Assembly: GCF_024400535.1 (NCBI RefSeq)
Contig: NZ_CP038800.1
Span: 930,001-994,000, forward strand
DNA from: Treponema denticola
Lineage (GTDB): Bacteria > Spirochaetota > Spirochaetia > Treponematales > Treponemataceae
Direction of reading: 5' to 3'
DNA: 64,000 nucleotides
The notes under the pieces are model-generated. The model was given only the letters and a program-made list of their open reading frames with translations. It was not told the origin of the DNA and did no database searches. A program made the position numbers and the translations under genes. Positions 16,440-25,102 of this stretch are shown here, piece after piece. Position 1 is the first letter of the stretch; each line of letters starts with the position of its first letter.

Positions 16440-17900
16440 ATGAACATTTTTACGATAGCGATAATAGCAATCGCAACAATTACGGTAATTGCAATTATTC
16501 TTACAGGGTATTTAAAAGCTGCCCCTGATGAAGCAATTATTATTTCAGGACTTAAAAAACGGAAGCGTTTTTTAATCGGACGGGCAGGAATAAAAATCCC
16601 ATTCTTTGAAAGAGCGGATTATTTATTTTTAGGACTTATACCCATTGATGTAAAAACTTCATCATCGGTGCCTACAGCTGATTATATCAACATCATGGTA
16701 GATGCAATTGTTAATATTAAAATATCTACTGATGAAACAAAGCTTGAGCAGGCTACAAAAAACTTTCTAAATCTCAATCCGACAAATATAGGAGCTATTG
16801 CCCGTGAAGTTTTGGAAGGAAATATGAGGGAAATAGTCGGTAAAATGTCGTTGAAAGAAATGGTAAATGACAGACAAAAATTTGCGGAACTTGTAAAAAA
16901 CAATGCAGAGCCCGATCTTGCTGCAATGGGACTTGATATTATTTCCTTTAATGTTCAAAACTTTAACGATGATGAATCAGTCATTGCAAATTTGGGTATT
17001 GATAATATCGAACAAATACGAAAATCTGCTCAAATAGCGCGTGCTGAAGCTGAAAGAGATATAGCCAAGGCTCAAGCAAATGCAAATAGTCAAGCAAATG
17101 AAGCCAAAGTAAAGGCTGCACAAGAAATAGCAGAACGTGAAAATCAACTTGTCATAAAACAAGCTGAGTTAAAAAAGCAAAGTGATACAAAAAAAGCTGA
17201 GGCAGATGCTGCCGGAGAAATTCAAAAACAAGAGCAGAGAAAAACAATTGAAGAAAATACGGTTAAGGCTGAAATTGCAAAACAACAACAGCTTATTATT
17301 TTAAAAGAAAAAGAAGTTGAAGTCGTAGAGCAGGCTCTTAACGCTGAAATAAAGAAAAGAGCAGAAGCAGAAAAATTTGAAGCACAACAAAAAGCAGATG
17401 CAGAACTTTACACCCGTCAAAAAGCTGCAGAAGCGGCCGTGTACGAAGAAAAACAAAAGGCCGAAGCATTGAAAGCTCAAGCTGAGGCCGCAAAATACTC
17501 GGCACAACAAGAAGCAGAAGGTATAAAGGCAAGAGGTGAAGCTGAGGCTGAAGCCATTAAACTTAAAGCTTTAGCAGAGGCCGAAGGAATTAAGGCTAAG
17601 GTATTAAGTGAAGCAGAAGGTATCGACAAAAAAGCTGAAGCCATGAAAAAGATGGGGGAAGCTGCAATTTTGGAAATGTACTTCAATGCATTACCCGAAG
17701 TCGCAAAAAATCTTGCAGAACCTCTTTCAAAGGTAGAAAAGATTGTTATGTACGGAGATGGAAACAATACCAAAATGATGAAAGACATTATTGGTACCGC
17801 TAATCAAGTTTTGGATGGAGCAAGTGAAGCAGTAGGCTTTGATGTGAAGTCAATTGTAGGCGGTTTTCTAGGTGGGAAAATGGCCAATAAGGATACATAA
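16440..17900 (+). CDS. Flotillin-like SPFH-domain protein
   Basis: A 486-residue membrane-anchored scaffold protein. One N-terminal helix (about residues 3-24) is followed by the SPFH/Band-7 domain, starting PDEAIIISGLKKRKRFLIGRAG, which is characteristic of flotillins. A long Ala/Glu/Lys coiled coil spans residues about 195-410, with a short C-terminal tail. Flotillins form oligomeric membrane microdomains. AAGGAG at 16428-16433 fits the ATG at 16440 better than the one at 16422. Presence on a conjugative element is unusual; it could organise the partition or transfer machinery at the membrane. Confidence 0.9.
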   Translation: MNIFTIAIIAIATITVIAIILTGYLKAAPDEAIIISGLKKRKRFLIGRAGIKIPFFERADYLFLGLIPIDVKTSSSVPTADYINIMVDAIVNIKISTDETKLEQATKNFLNLNPTNIGAIAREVLEGNMREIVGKMSLKEMVNDRQKFAELVKNNAEPDLAAMGLDIISFNVQNFNDDESVIANLGIDNIEQIRKSAQIARAEAERDIAKAQANANSQANEAKVKAAQEIAERENQLVIKQAELKKQSDTKKAEADAAGEIQKQEQRKTIEENTVKAEIAKQQQLIILKEKEVEVVEQALNAEIKKRAEAEKFEAQQKADAELYTRQKAAEAAVYEEKQKAEALKAQAEAAKYSAQQEAEGIKARGEAEAEAIKLKALAEAEGIKAKVLSEAEGIDKKAEAMKKMGEAAILEMYFNALPEVAKNLAEPLSKVEKIVMYGDGNNTKMMKDIIGTANQVLDGASEAVGFDVKSIVGGFLGGKMANKDT

Positions 17901-17918
17901 AATAAATTAAGAATAAGT

Positions 17919-17944
17919 GCAGGATAGTATAAAAGCTATCCTGC
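17919..17944. terminator. Hairpin after the flotillin gene
   Basis: GCAGGATAG (17919-17927) and CTATCCTGC (17936-17944) form a perfect 9-bp stem with an 8-nt loop. On the + strand an A-run follows, not a T-run, so it may protect the mRNA end or terminate only weakly. Confidence 0.5.
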
Positions 17945-17993
17945 AAAAAATGGATGATGATGATGAATACTAAGAAACATCAAGGCGGTAAGC

Positions 17994-18281
17994 ATGACAA
18001 TTGATAAAGTATGGTGCAAAGAATGTTACGCTAAATTATGTAAAGCGTTTGATAAAGAATACGGGAAAGGTAATTGGAGTTTTGCCAACCTGGAAATCGG
18101 TGTAACTTTAGATTCGGAGCAGTGCAAATATATTTTTTTTCCACCCGCTTTAATGATTGAATTTCTTCTAAAAAAGAAAAATGGGCAATATTCAAAGTTT
18201 AAAAAACGAAAAGGTTCTTATTTCCCTGACTTTTGCCCATTTTGTGGAAAAAAAATAAAACCTGAAGATGTGGAGGAGTAA
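17994..18281 (+). CDS. Small zinc-ribbon protein, 95 residues
   Basis: Carries two Cys pairs, WCKECY near the N-terminus and FCPFCGKK near the C-terminus, forming a likely single zinc site. Function unknown; it could bind nucleic acid or a partner. AAGGCGG precedes the ATG and the next gene starts on the base after its stop. Confidence 0.7.
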   Translation: MTIDKVWCKECYAKLCKAFDKEYGKGNWSFANLEIGVTLDSEQCKYIFFPPALMIEFLLKKKNGQYSKFKKRKGSYFPDFCPFCGKKIKPEDVEE

Positions 18282-18746
18282 ATGATGAAATTTGACAAAT
18301 CAAGAGTTTACACGGCGGTTAATGCCGATGAATTGCAGATTGGGAGTAAGTGTATTTTTGCAGACACTGTAAAAGGCTTGCGGAGAAAAGTAGAAGAAGA
18401 CACTTATCGTGTTGAAACATTTTACAGATTACATAACAATAGTGGCGATGACTTGTTCGTAGGTAATGATTGTGCATATTGTTACGCCTATCTCATCGAA
18501 CCGCCCGATGAGCCGAAGTACAAGCCTTTTTCAAATATGGAAAATATAAAAAAAGCGTCCGTAAAATGTAAAGGTTTTATCAAAACAAAACAAGGTGCTC
18601 AAGAAGGTATAATAATAGGCATATCTTTTGATAATAGAGTTATCATAAAAAAAAGATATGGACTTGAGTATTTAACATTTGAACAACTTTTTGAAAGTTA
18701 TACTTTTGACGACGGCAGCCCTTGCGGGGAATTGGTGGAGGAGTAA
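18282..18746 (+). CDS. Uncharacterised 154-residue protein
   Basis: No family recognised. GGAGGAG precedes two adjacent ATGs (18282 and 18285); either may be used. The sequence is beta-rich with a basic stretch near residues 85-115. It abuts its neighbours on both sides, so it is part of a tightly packed cluster of small zinc-ribbon genes. Confidence 0.65.
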   Translation: MMKFDKSRVYTAVNADELQIGSKCIFADTVKGLRRKVEEDTYRVETFYRLHNNSGDDLFVGNDCAYCYAYLIEPPDEPKYKPFSNMENIKKASVKCKGFIKTKQGAQEGIIIGISFDNRVIIKKRYGLEYLTFEQLFESYTFDDGSPCGELVEE

Positions 18747-19019
18747 ATGACTGATATTGATTTTACTATTATAGAGCAAGAAGACAACGATAGCATTTTT
18801 CCTAAATTAATAATAAAAGTAAAGCCTGTTCTTTATACACATTATGATCCTATATCTGATACCTTTGATTCGATTAAATGTTTTTGTCCCATTTGTAATA
18901 TTGCAAACAGAGGAAAAGAACTATCTCTTTATCACAGCAGAATAGCTCAATGCCCTCAGTGCGGTATTAATTTAGATTGGGAAGAATATGAAGAAAAATG
19001 TAAGGGGTTGGGTATATGA
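18747..19019 (+). CDS. Zinc-ribbon protein, 90 residues
   Basis: The C-terminal half has CFCPICN and QCPQCG, a treble-clef or zinc-ribbon four-cysteine site. The N-terminal half is acidic and lacks known motifs. It starts directly after the previous stop, with GGAGGAG as its ribosome site. Confidence 0.65.
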   Translation: MTDIDFTIIEQEDNDSIFPKLIIKVKPVLYTHYDPISDTFDSIKCFCPICNIANRGKELSLYHSRIAQCPQCGINLDWEEYEEKCKGLGI

Positions 19020-19068
19020 CCTATGCGGTGGATTGGAGAAAGGATTAAAAGGATAGAGGGAGATACAA

Positions 19069-19311
19069 ATGTATAAAGATAAAGACGATTTTGAATACGA
19101 AGACTTTCACGATATTGAATGCAATAACGAAAAAGATGTTATATGCCCGTGTTGCGGTGATGTGAAAGATGTAGAGGAAGTTAGACTAGTTGTTGATAAA
19201 TCGATAGTAGAATTGAAATGTTGGAAGTGTGGTTGTATTTTTGAGGCCACATCTGAAATGAGATTTTCCACTGTGTGCAAAAAATATAGGACTGATGAAA
19301 AGGGAAAATAA
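19069..19311 (+). CDS. Zinc-ribbon protein, 80 residues
   Basis: ICPCCG and LKCWKCGC form a four-cysteine site; the N-terminus is strongly acidic (DKDDFEYEDFHDIE). It resembles the two preceding ribbon proteins in size and may be a distant paralogue. GAGGGAG precedes the ATG. Confidence 0.65.
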   Translation: MYKDKDDFEYEDFHDIECNNEKDVICPCCGDVKDVEEVRLVVDKSIVELKCWKCGCIFEATSEMRFSTVCKKYRTDEKGK

Positions 19312-19313
19312 AA

Positions 19314-19442
19314 GTGAAAGATTATGATTTTGACTACATTACAGAAAGAATTATCACCATTCTAAAGATTTTACTGTTAGTTATATTTTGTGGAATTGGG
19401 TTACTCTTGTTAATTGTCGGCATTACCGTTGCATTGAGATAG
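19314..19442 (+). CDS. 42-residue single-helix membrane peptide
   Basis: A GTG at 19314, with AGGGA upstream at 19301, opens a 42-codon frame ending TAG. It has an acidic start (VKDYDFDYITERI) and one long hydrophobic helix of about 24 residues. The gap between neighbouring genes is fully used by it. Function unknown. Confidence 0.5.
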   Translation: MKDYDFDYITERIITILKILLLVIFCGIGLLLLIVGITVALR

Positions 19443-19455
19443 AAGGAGGTAATAT

Positions 19456-20382
19456 ATGCCGTTAAATAAAAATGTAAAAGCACTTTTAGAAACGCTCATA
19501 ACTGAAAATGAATATTTATCATATTCGATCAGAAGATGCATAACAAAATGTTTAAATGATGATACTAAAGAAGCAAATGCCGATTTTATTACGCAGATGA
19601 AAACAAAACTTATGAAGCAACCCGTAAAACTTCCATCAAACATTGAAGATAAGGTAATCTGTTATCCTTCTGATACCTTTATCTGTGAACGATATTATGT
19701 GCATCAAAATTGGATTGATTCTGTTTTACAATCAATTATAAAAATGAAAGCCGTCTCGGAGATAATGGATTCTATGCGTATTCATTATCATAATTCAACG
19801 ATTCTTTACGGAGAAAGCGGTACCGGTAAGACAGAATTTGCTCGCTATGTAGCATATAGACTTAATCTACCGTTATTTTATCTTAATTTTTCAAATCTAG
19901 TTGATTCTGCATTAGGTAAAACCGCTAAGAATATTGCAAGCGTATTTTCTTACGCAAAGAAAGATGAATGCATTCTTATGCTTGACGAAATAGATTGTAT
20001 AGCAGGAAGCCGCAACGGTGCTGACGGAGCAGAAAAAGAGTTATCACGGGTTACGATAACATTGATGCAGGAACTTGATATGTTACCGAATAATGTTATT
20101 TTGATTGCCGCGACTAATAGGTTAAATGATATTGATGATGCTGTTCTCAATCGTTTTTCTATTAAGCAAAAAATAGAGAGATTGTCATTAAAAAACAATA
20201 TAGAATTTGCCCGCTTCTATGTCAAAGCGATACATGCAGAAAACTATATAAATGATATTGATATTACAGAATGTATTAACGAACAGAATTTATCACAAAG
20301 ACAGGTCGTAACAAAAATAATTCAGCTTTTGGGAGATAAACTATATCAAAGTTTAGAGGATAAACAAAATGCCGTTAAATAA
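19456..20382 (+). CDS. AAA+ ATPase
   Basis: A 308-residue classical AAA protein. Walker A is GESGTGKT (about residues 119-126), Walker B CILMLDEID, then sensor-1 LIAATN and the arginine-finger region LNRFS; a helical lid follows. The N-terminal 100 residues are a specific adaptor. Closest in style to FtsH/katanin-type AAA domains, but with no protease part. AAGGAGG lies 7 bases before the ATG. The gene starts and ends with the same 15 bases (ATGCCGTTAAATAAA at 19456 and 20369). Confidence 0.85.
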   Translation: MPLNKNVKALLETLITENEYLSYSIRRCITKCLNDDTKEANADFITQMKTKLMKQPVKLPSNIEDKVICYPSDTFICERYYVHQNWIDSVLQSIIKMKAVSEIMDSMRIHYHNSTILYGESGTGKTEFARYVAYRLNLPLFYLNFSNLVDSALGKTAKNIASVFSYAKKDECILMLDEIDCIAGSRNGADGAEKELSRVTITLMQELDMLPNNVILIAATNRLNDIDDAVLNRFSIKQKIERLSLKNNIEFARFYVKAIHAENYINDIDITECINEQNLSQRQVVTKIIQLLGDKLYQSLEDKQNAVK

Positions 20383-21046
20383 ATCGACCGGAAATATGTA
20401 CGATTTTATAACTCACACTTGGAACACAATAAAGGGTAAATGCCCACACGGGTGTTCTTACTGTTATATGAAACGGTGGGGTAAACAGCCACCACTCCAT
20501 TTTGACGAAAAAGAATTAAAAACAGATTTAGGAAAGAATAATTTTATTTTTGTCGGTTCTTCTTGCGATATGTTTGCTAAAAGTATCCCCTTTGATTGGG
20601 TGTATGAAACATTGGAACATTGCAAAAAGCACACTGAAAACGAATATCTGTTACAAACTAAAAATACTGATAATCTTGCTCTTGCAATGTTTTTTCAAAT
20701 GCTGAATGAATATTTTTCTTTATGTACGACTTTAGAAACAAATAGAATATACAGGGCAATAATGAATAACAGCCCTGCCATAATTGATAGAGTTTTAAAC
20801 TTTGCAAAAATACCAGTAGAGCGTAAATATATTACCATTGAGCCTATTATGGATTTTGACTTACCGGAATTTATCACAATGATAAAACATTGCAACCCTG
20901 TACAAGTCAACATCGGAGCAGACTCAAACCCAAAGCGTAACAGACTGCCTGAGCCTCCGAAAGAAAAAATCCTAGAGCTTATTGCAGAACTTGAAACTTT
21001 CACAAAAGTAGTACAAAAGAAGAATCTAAAAAGATTATTGAAATAG
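20369..21046 (+). CDS. DUF5131 (phage Gp37/Gp68-like) radical-SAM-type protein
   Basis: 225 residues. Near residue 30 it has CPHGCSYCY, the CxxxCxxC cluster of radical-SAM-like proteins, in the context HTWNTIKGKCPHGCSYCY that is typical of the phage Gp37/Gp68 (DUF5131) family. It also has FVGSSCDMF and a C-terminal VNIGADS segment. The family is common in phages and mobile elements; its reaction is not settled. It overlaps the AAA gene by 14 bases, so the two are coupled. Confidence 0.85.
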   Translation: MPLNKSTGNMYDFITHTWNTIKGKCPHGCSYCYMKRWGKQPPLHFDEKELKTDLGKNNFIFVGSSCDMFAKSIPFDWVYETLEHCKKHTENEYLLQTKNTDNLALAMFFQMLNEYFSLCTTLETNRIYRAIMNNSPAIIDRVLNFAKIPVERKYITIEPIMDFDLPEFITMIKHCNPVQVNIGADSNPKRNRLPEPPKEKILELIAELETFTKVVQKKNLKRLLK

Positions 21047-21059
21047 AGAAGGATACAAA

Positions 21060-21368
21060 ATGAAACTAACTAAAACAGAAAGAGAAAAAATTAAAAATAT
21101 ATTTGGAGGTAAATGTGCTTATTGTGGAAAAGAACTAGGGGATAAGTTTCATATTGACCATATAAAACCTATATTCAGAGGCTGGGATGAAAAGCCTGAT
21201 AGAGCGGGAGAAGATGTGAAAGATAATCTTGTACCAGTTTGTGCCCGATGTAATTTGCGAAAAGGAAGTTCTAGTTTAGAACATTTTAGAGGTTATGCAA
21301 CGTTAATAAATTATTTAAATACCAAGAAAGTTGAGGAAATTTTAAAAAAACTCCAAGAAAAGGTATGA
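21060..21368 (+). CDS. HNH endonuclease-domain protein
   Basis: 102 residues forming a complete HNH domain: CAYCGK, then HIDHIKPIFRG, DNLVPVCARCNLRKG. The two Cys pairs hold zinc and the His/Asn residues form the beta-beta-alpha metal nuclease site. GAAGGATAC precedes the ATG. It could act in phage-style DNA processing, restriction or editing; the context does not decide. Confidence 0.9.
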   Translation: MKLTKTEREKIKNIFGGKCAYCGKELGDKFHIDHIKPIFRGWDEKPDRAGEDVKDNLVPVCARCNLRKGSSSLEHFRGYATLINYLNTKKVEEILKKLQEKV

Positions 21369-21371
21369 TAC

Positions 21372-21638
21372 ATGGGTGACGGTAAAATTTATGTTATTCA
21401 AAATAAAATAATGTATCAGGATATTGAACTTCTTTTATTAGGTAATAATTCTAATTGCAAGATAAAAGAATTTAATAAAAACAATTTTATAGTAGTATTT
21501 ACATTTTATTGTTTAAACAAACAATATTATGGAACTATAAAAAATGACTTTAAAATATATATCAGAAAAAGTCCTTTAAGAATAAAAAAATTGATTGATT
21601 GCAATGATGTATTTTTTAAAGAGATAATAAAATTATAA
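21372..21638 (+). CDS. Uncharacterised 88-residue protein
   Basis: A basic, Ile/Lys/Asn-rich soluble protein with no recognised motifs. It starts 4 bases after the HNH stop, with AAAAGG upstream. Reality is supported mainly by tight packing in the operon. Confidence 0.6.
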   Translation: MGDGKIYVIQNKIMYQDIELLLLGNNSNCKIKEFNKNNFIVVFTFYCLNKQYYGTIKNDFKIYIRKSPLRIKKLIDCNDVFFKEIIKL

Positions 21639-21650
21639 GGAGATAAGAAA

Positions 21651-21986
21651 ATGAAACAAACATTTCCAGTAGTCTTTAATGAAAAAACATTAAAAGAGTT
21701 AAAAAACAAAATGTTCGTAGGAGTGGGAGGAGAATCTACAGAATATATTGTAGGCGAAACGATATTAAATCCTGAAAGCCTTACTGAACAAGCAACATGG
21801 TATAGGGCCGCAAGAGTAAGTCTTATCGATGATTTTGAAAGTCTATGTGATTTCCTTATAAAAGGAGAAACAGATCAGGCAGTAAATCTTGCATACTCAA
21901 TTAAAGAGTATTTAATTGAAGCAGATTCTAGTTGTCGCGAAACAGTTAAACGATTTAAAGCAAGACTTAAAGAAATGACAGAATAA
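21651..21986 (+). CDS. Uncharacterised 111-residue protein
   Basis: An acidic, partly helical soluble protein, with AAGGAG 9 bases before the ATG. No family recognised. Lies immediately upstream of ssb, so it may be a replication-associated accessory gene. Confidence 0.65.
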   Translation: MKQTFPVVFNEKTLKELKNKMFVGVGGESTEYIVGETILNPESLTEQATWYRAARVSLIDDFESLCDFLIKGETDQAVNLAYSIKEYLIEADSSCRETVKRFKARLKEMTE

Positions 21987-22004
21987 AAATTAAGGAGAGA
22001 AAAA

Positions 22005-22364
22005 ATGAAAACATTAAATTCGGTAATCATTGAAGGAAACATGGTTAGGGAGCCTGTTTTTAAAATCACACCAAATGGAACAGCTACATGTAATTTTTCC
22101 ATAGCTGCAAATAGGAGTTACAAAAAAGGTGATGAGTTTATGCAAGAAACATCTTATTTTGATGTAGAAACATGGGCAAACCTTGCAAAGCTATGTGATG
22201 AAAACGGAGCTAAGGGTAGATGTGTGCGTGTTGTAGGCCGCCTTAAACAAGACAGATGGACTGACTCTGCCGGTAAAAACTGCAGCAAGGTAAAAATAAT
22301 TGCAGAACATGTAGAGTTTAAACCTATTCCTGAAAAGGATAATAAAGGAATAAACTATGATTAA
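22005..22364 (+). CDS. ssb: Single-stranded DNA-binding protein
   Basis: A 119-residue SSB. It begins LNSVIIEGNMVREPVFKITPNGTATCNFSIAANRSY, the standard OB-fold start, followed by SYFDVETW and VRVVGRLKQDRW. It lacks the long acidic-tipped tail of chromosomal SSBs, as is common for plasmid or phage versions. AAGGAGAGA precedes the ATG. It overlaps the methylase gene by 8 bases and would coat single-stranded DNA in element replication or transfer. Confidence 0.93.
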   Translation: MKTLNSVIIEGNMVREPVFKITPNGTATCNFSIAANRSYKKGDEFMQETSYFDVETWANLAKLCDENGAKGRCVRVVGRLKQDRWTDSAGKNCSKVKIIAEHVEFKPIPEKDNKGINYD

Positions 22365-23220
22365 CAATCTTTTAATAGGCGATTGTAGAAATATACTTCC
22401 CTCTCTTCCTGATAAGCTCGTTCAATGCGTAGTTACAAGCCCTCCTTATTTTCGCTTACGGGATTATGGAATAGAAGGACAAATAGGATTAGAAGACTCA
22501 GTAGAGGATTATGTTAAGTCCTTAGTCAATGTATTCCGTGAAGTAAAGCGGATATTAAAAGATGATGGCGCCTTATGGCTTAATCTTGGAGATAGTTATG
22601 CAGGAAGCGGCAAGAACAGGAACGCAAAAGGCATAGACTATGGACTTAAAGAAGAATATAAAGATGCACACCATAAAGGCAGAAGACGAGGAATAATTAA
22701 AAAAACGCCTCTTTCCGGGAAACTCAAGCATAAAGATTTAATAGGTGTTCCTTGGAGAGTTGCATTTGCTCTGCAGGATGACGGCTGGTATTTAAGACAG
22801 GATATTATTTGGAATAAACCTAATGTCATGCCGGAAGCAGTAAAAGACAGATGTACTAAAAGCCATGAGTATATTTTTCTTTTATCAAAAAATTAAAAAT
22901 ACTATTTTGATAATGAAGCCATTAAAGAACCGGTAGTAAGCATAAAGGGAAACAATAGTGGTAAACGCAACAAACGAGACGTGTGGACAATTCCGACATA
23001 TCCATATACAGAAGCTCATTTTGCGGTTTTCCCTCCGGCTTTGATACAACCTTGTATTTTAGCAGGAAGCCGTGAAGGAGATATAATCCTTGATCCATTT
23101 TTTGGTTCAGGCACTGTAGCCGAAGTAGCGGCTTTATTTAACCGGAACTGGATAGGAATAGACATAAATGAAGAATATACCCCTCTGTATAAAAAGAGAC
23201 TGGGTCTCTTTGCTTCATAA
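22357..23220 (+). pseudogene. DNA methyltransferase interrupted by one in-frame stop
   Basis: A 287-codon frame encodes a SAM-dependent DNA methylase of the N4-cytosine/N6-adenine beta class: TSPPYF near residue 30 (catalytic SPPY) and DPFFGSGTV near residue 244 (SAM-binding motif I). The order SPPY then FxGxG is that of the beta group. A TAA at 22894-22896 splits it. The reading frame stays open on both sides and the flanking protein (HEYIFLLSKN, stop, KYYFDNEAIKEP) continues normally, so this is one nonsense change, not two genes. Without suppression, the first piece lacks the SAM site. It begins inside ssb. Confidence 0.88.
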
Positions 23221-23236
23221 AGGAAAGGCAGCATAA

Positions 23237-24349
23237 ATGAAACAACAAGCTATTTTTAATCTATTAAAAAACACATTCGGACAAAACAATCTCCTTACCG
23301 TACCGACTCTTCTTGTTAAAAAGCTAAAAGGAGACCATTGTGCCGCTCTTTTTTTAGGTCAACTCATCTATTGGACAGGGAAAGGAGTCAATCCTGATGG
23401 ATGGATTTATAAAACCTATCAGGAATGGGAAGAAGAGCTTTTTATAAAAAAAGATAAGGCTATGGCCATTAAAAAAAAGCTTGAAGAACTCAATTTGATT
23501 ACCACTATGGTAAAAAAAATAGGAAACACTCCGGTATTGCATTATAAAGTCAATCAGGAAACCTTAATAGAGTTCTTGCTTGGGACTTGCGAAAAAGAAG
23601 GAGATGACAAACCGGAAGATAAAGAGCATGATACACCTTCTGATAATGAAGAAGAGCCTAAATCCAATGAAGAACCGTCTGATGATAACTCTGATAATCA
23701 GGATCAAAGAGAGAAAGAAAACAAGGGCGAAAGTAGGAATTTCAGAAAGTCGGAAATTCCGAAAGTGGGGAAAACCCACTTTCCAAAGTGGGAAATTCCC
23801 ACTTTCCAAGAAAGTGGTCAAAACCCACTTTCTATTAGTAACATAAACCACATCATAAATTACATACATAAACCACTCTCTCTATCAGAGCCTCTATCAG
23901 AGAATCTATCAGAAAAACTTGAATTTACAACTCAAGAGTTAAACTCAGAAAAAAATGAGAGAGAGAAAGAGTTTTTACTTACTGCAAAAAAAATTCATGA
24001 AGTCTTTTTGTCTTGCAATATCAAACCGAATACAAAGTTTAAAGACTTTTTAGAATCTGATTTTATTACAGGTATTACAATGCTTTATGATCAAAAACTT
24101 TATGTAAGTTTAGAAGCCTTATTAAGTTCTTGTGAAAATTACGCAAAAGTTCTTGCTTTAAAGCGTGAAGAAAGTACTTGGTGGAAGGCTGTCTTGCCTT
24201 TTGACAGGTTCTGCCAAAATAAAATAATATCAAAGTTTTTACCTGAAAATTTTAATCTTGAAGATTTTATTCTCGAAAAAGAAAGATCTAAAAAAGCTAA
24301 AGATTATAATAACGGCTGGGTAAAAAATTTTGAAACAATACCGTTTTAG
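23237..24349 (+). CDS. Phage/plasmid-type replication initiator (DnaD/O-like)
   Basis: 370 residues. The N-terminal domain (about 1-115) is a winged-helix replisome organiser: CAALFLGQLIYWTGK, DGWIYKTYQEWEEE, LEELNLITTMVKK. An acidic linker (about 115-160) and a low-complexity stretch (about 160-205) encoded by iteron-like DNA follow, then a helical C-terminal domain that probably contacts the helicase loader next door. AGGAAAGG precedes the ATG. Similar phage proteins carry the replication origin inside their own gene. Confidence 0.8.
   Translation: MKQQAIFNLLKNTFGQNNLLTVPTLLVKKLKGDHCAALFLGQLIYWTGKGVNPDGWIYKTYQEWEEELFIKKDKAMAIKKKLEELNLITTMVKKIGNTPVLHYKVNQETLIEFLLGTCEKEGDDKPEDKEHDTPSDNEEEPKSNEEPSDDNSDNQDQREKENKGESRNFRKSEIPKVGKTHFPKWEIPTFQESGQNPLSISNINHIINYIHKPLSLSEPLSENLSEKLEFTTQELNSEKNEREKEFLLTAKKIHEVFLSCNIKPNTKFKDFLESDFITGITMLYDQKLYVSLEALLSSCENYAKVLALKREESTWWKAVLPFDRFCQNKIISKFLPENFNLEDFILEKERSKKAKDYNNGWVKNFETIPF
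23729..23832. repeat. Iteron/dyad array inside the replication gene (candidate origin)
   Basis: Five units beginning GAAAGT or AAAGTGGG lie in about 104 bp. The last three are palindromes of the type GAAAGTGGG-n-CCCACTTTC (from about 23761, 23785 and 23810). They encode the repetitive linker SRNFRKSEIPKVGKTHFPKWEIP. Such arrays in phage O/DnaD-type genes are initiator-binding origins. Confidence 0.75.
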
Positions 24350-24358
24350 GAGGGGTGA

Positions 24359-25102
24359 ATGACGAAAAAAATAATGACAGGAGAAATATTTTCTAAAAAA
24401 ATTATGAGTAAGATGCTTGAAAAAAGAATTATTTATTGTCCTAGTCATGGAAATGTAGAAGTTGATGTTTTTAAAGGAGAAGCTGAGGATAAAGCCGTTT
24501 GTCCTTATTGTGAAAGGATAAATGAAGCCCGTCAGACAGCTGCTATCGAAAAGATGAGAAAGTTAGAAGCAATGGGACTATACGAAGAACATTATGAAGC
24601 TTCCCTTGATAACTTTTTTCCTCCTACTCATAAAGCAAAAACTCATCTTGAAGCCATTAAAGGATTTGCAAAAAAACCGGGAAGAAAATGCTTGGTATTT
24701 TACGGCAACAGCGGCACGGGAAAATCGAAGCTTTTAAGTGCATTGGTAAAAGAATTAGGCGGTAAGTATACAACTTACGAATGGCTTAATTTAAGAATAA
24801 AGTCAAGTTATTCTCCAAAAGCTAAATATTCCGAAGAAGAAATATTTAAAGAACTCTGTGCTATTCCTTTTTTAGCCATTGATGAAATAGAAAAAGGGCC
24901 TGATAAAGACAGAATAGAGCATCTATCTTTTATTATACGAGAAAGATATGAAAGGCATAAACCCTTAGCATTGGCAGGGAATTTTACATGGAACTGGCTT
25001 AAGGAGACATTTGACGGATCAATAATAAACAGGTGGCAATGTGCCGGTCAAAGTTTTGAATTTGACTGGGATAGCTATAGACCAAATTTAAGAGGTGAAT
25101 AA
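24359..25102 (+). CDS. DnaC-like replicative helicase loader
   Basis: A 247-residue AAA+ loader. The N-terminal zinc finger (CPSHG and CPYC) is followed by Walker A YGNSGTGKS (about residue 118), Walker B PFLAIDEIEK and the C-terminal GNFTWNWLKETFDGSIINRW, matching the DnaC/IstB pattern of sensor and Arg residues. It should place the host DnaB helicase at the element origin recognised by the upstream initiator. AGGAGGGGTGA precedes the ATG at 24359. Confidence 0.9.
   Translation: MTKKIMTGEIFSKKIMSKMLEKRIIYCPSHGNVEVDVFKGEAEDKAVCPYCERINEARQTAAIEKMRKLEAMGLYEEHYEASLDNFFPPTHKAKTHLEAIKGFAKKPGRKCLVFYGNSGTGKSKLLSALVKELGGKYTTYEWLNLRIKSSYSPKAKYSEEEIFKELCAIPFLAIDEIEKGPDKDRIEHLSFIIRERYERHKPLALAGNFTWNWLKETFDGSIINRWQCAGQSFEFDWDSYRPNLRGE

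Noticed and set aside
19014-19067. Tiny frames between the zinc-ribbon genes (10 and 17 codons)
   Set aside because: Too short and without supporting features; I treat this 50-bp gap as noncoding.
22981-23220. Separate small methylase-domain gene
   Set aside because: It is in the same frame as 22357-22896 with only one stop between them and no start signal; it is the C-terminal part of a single broken gene.
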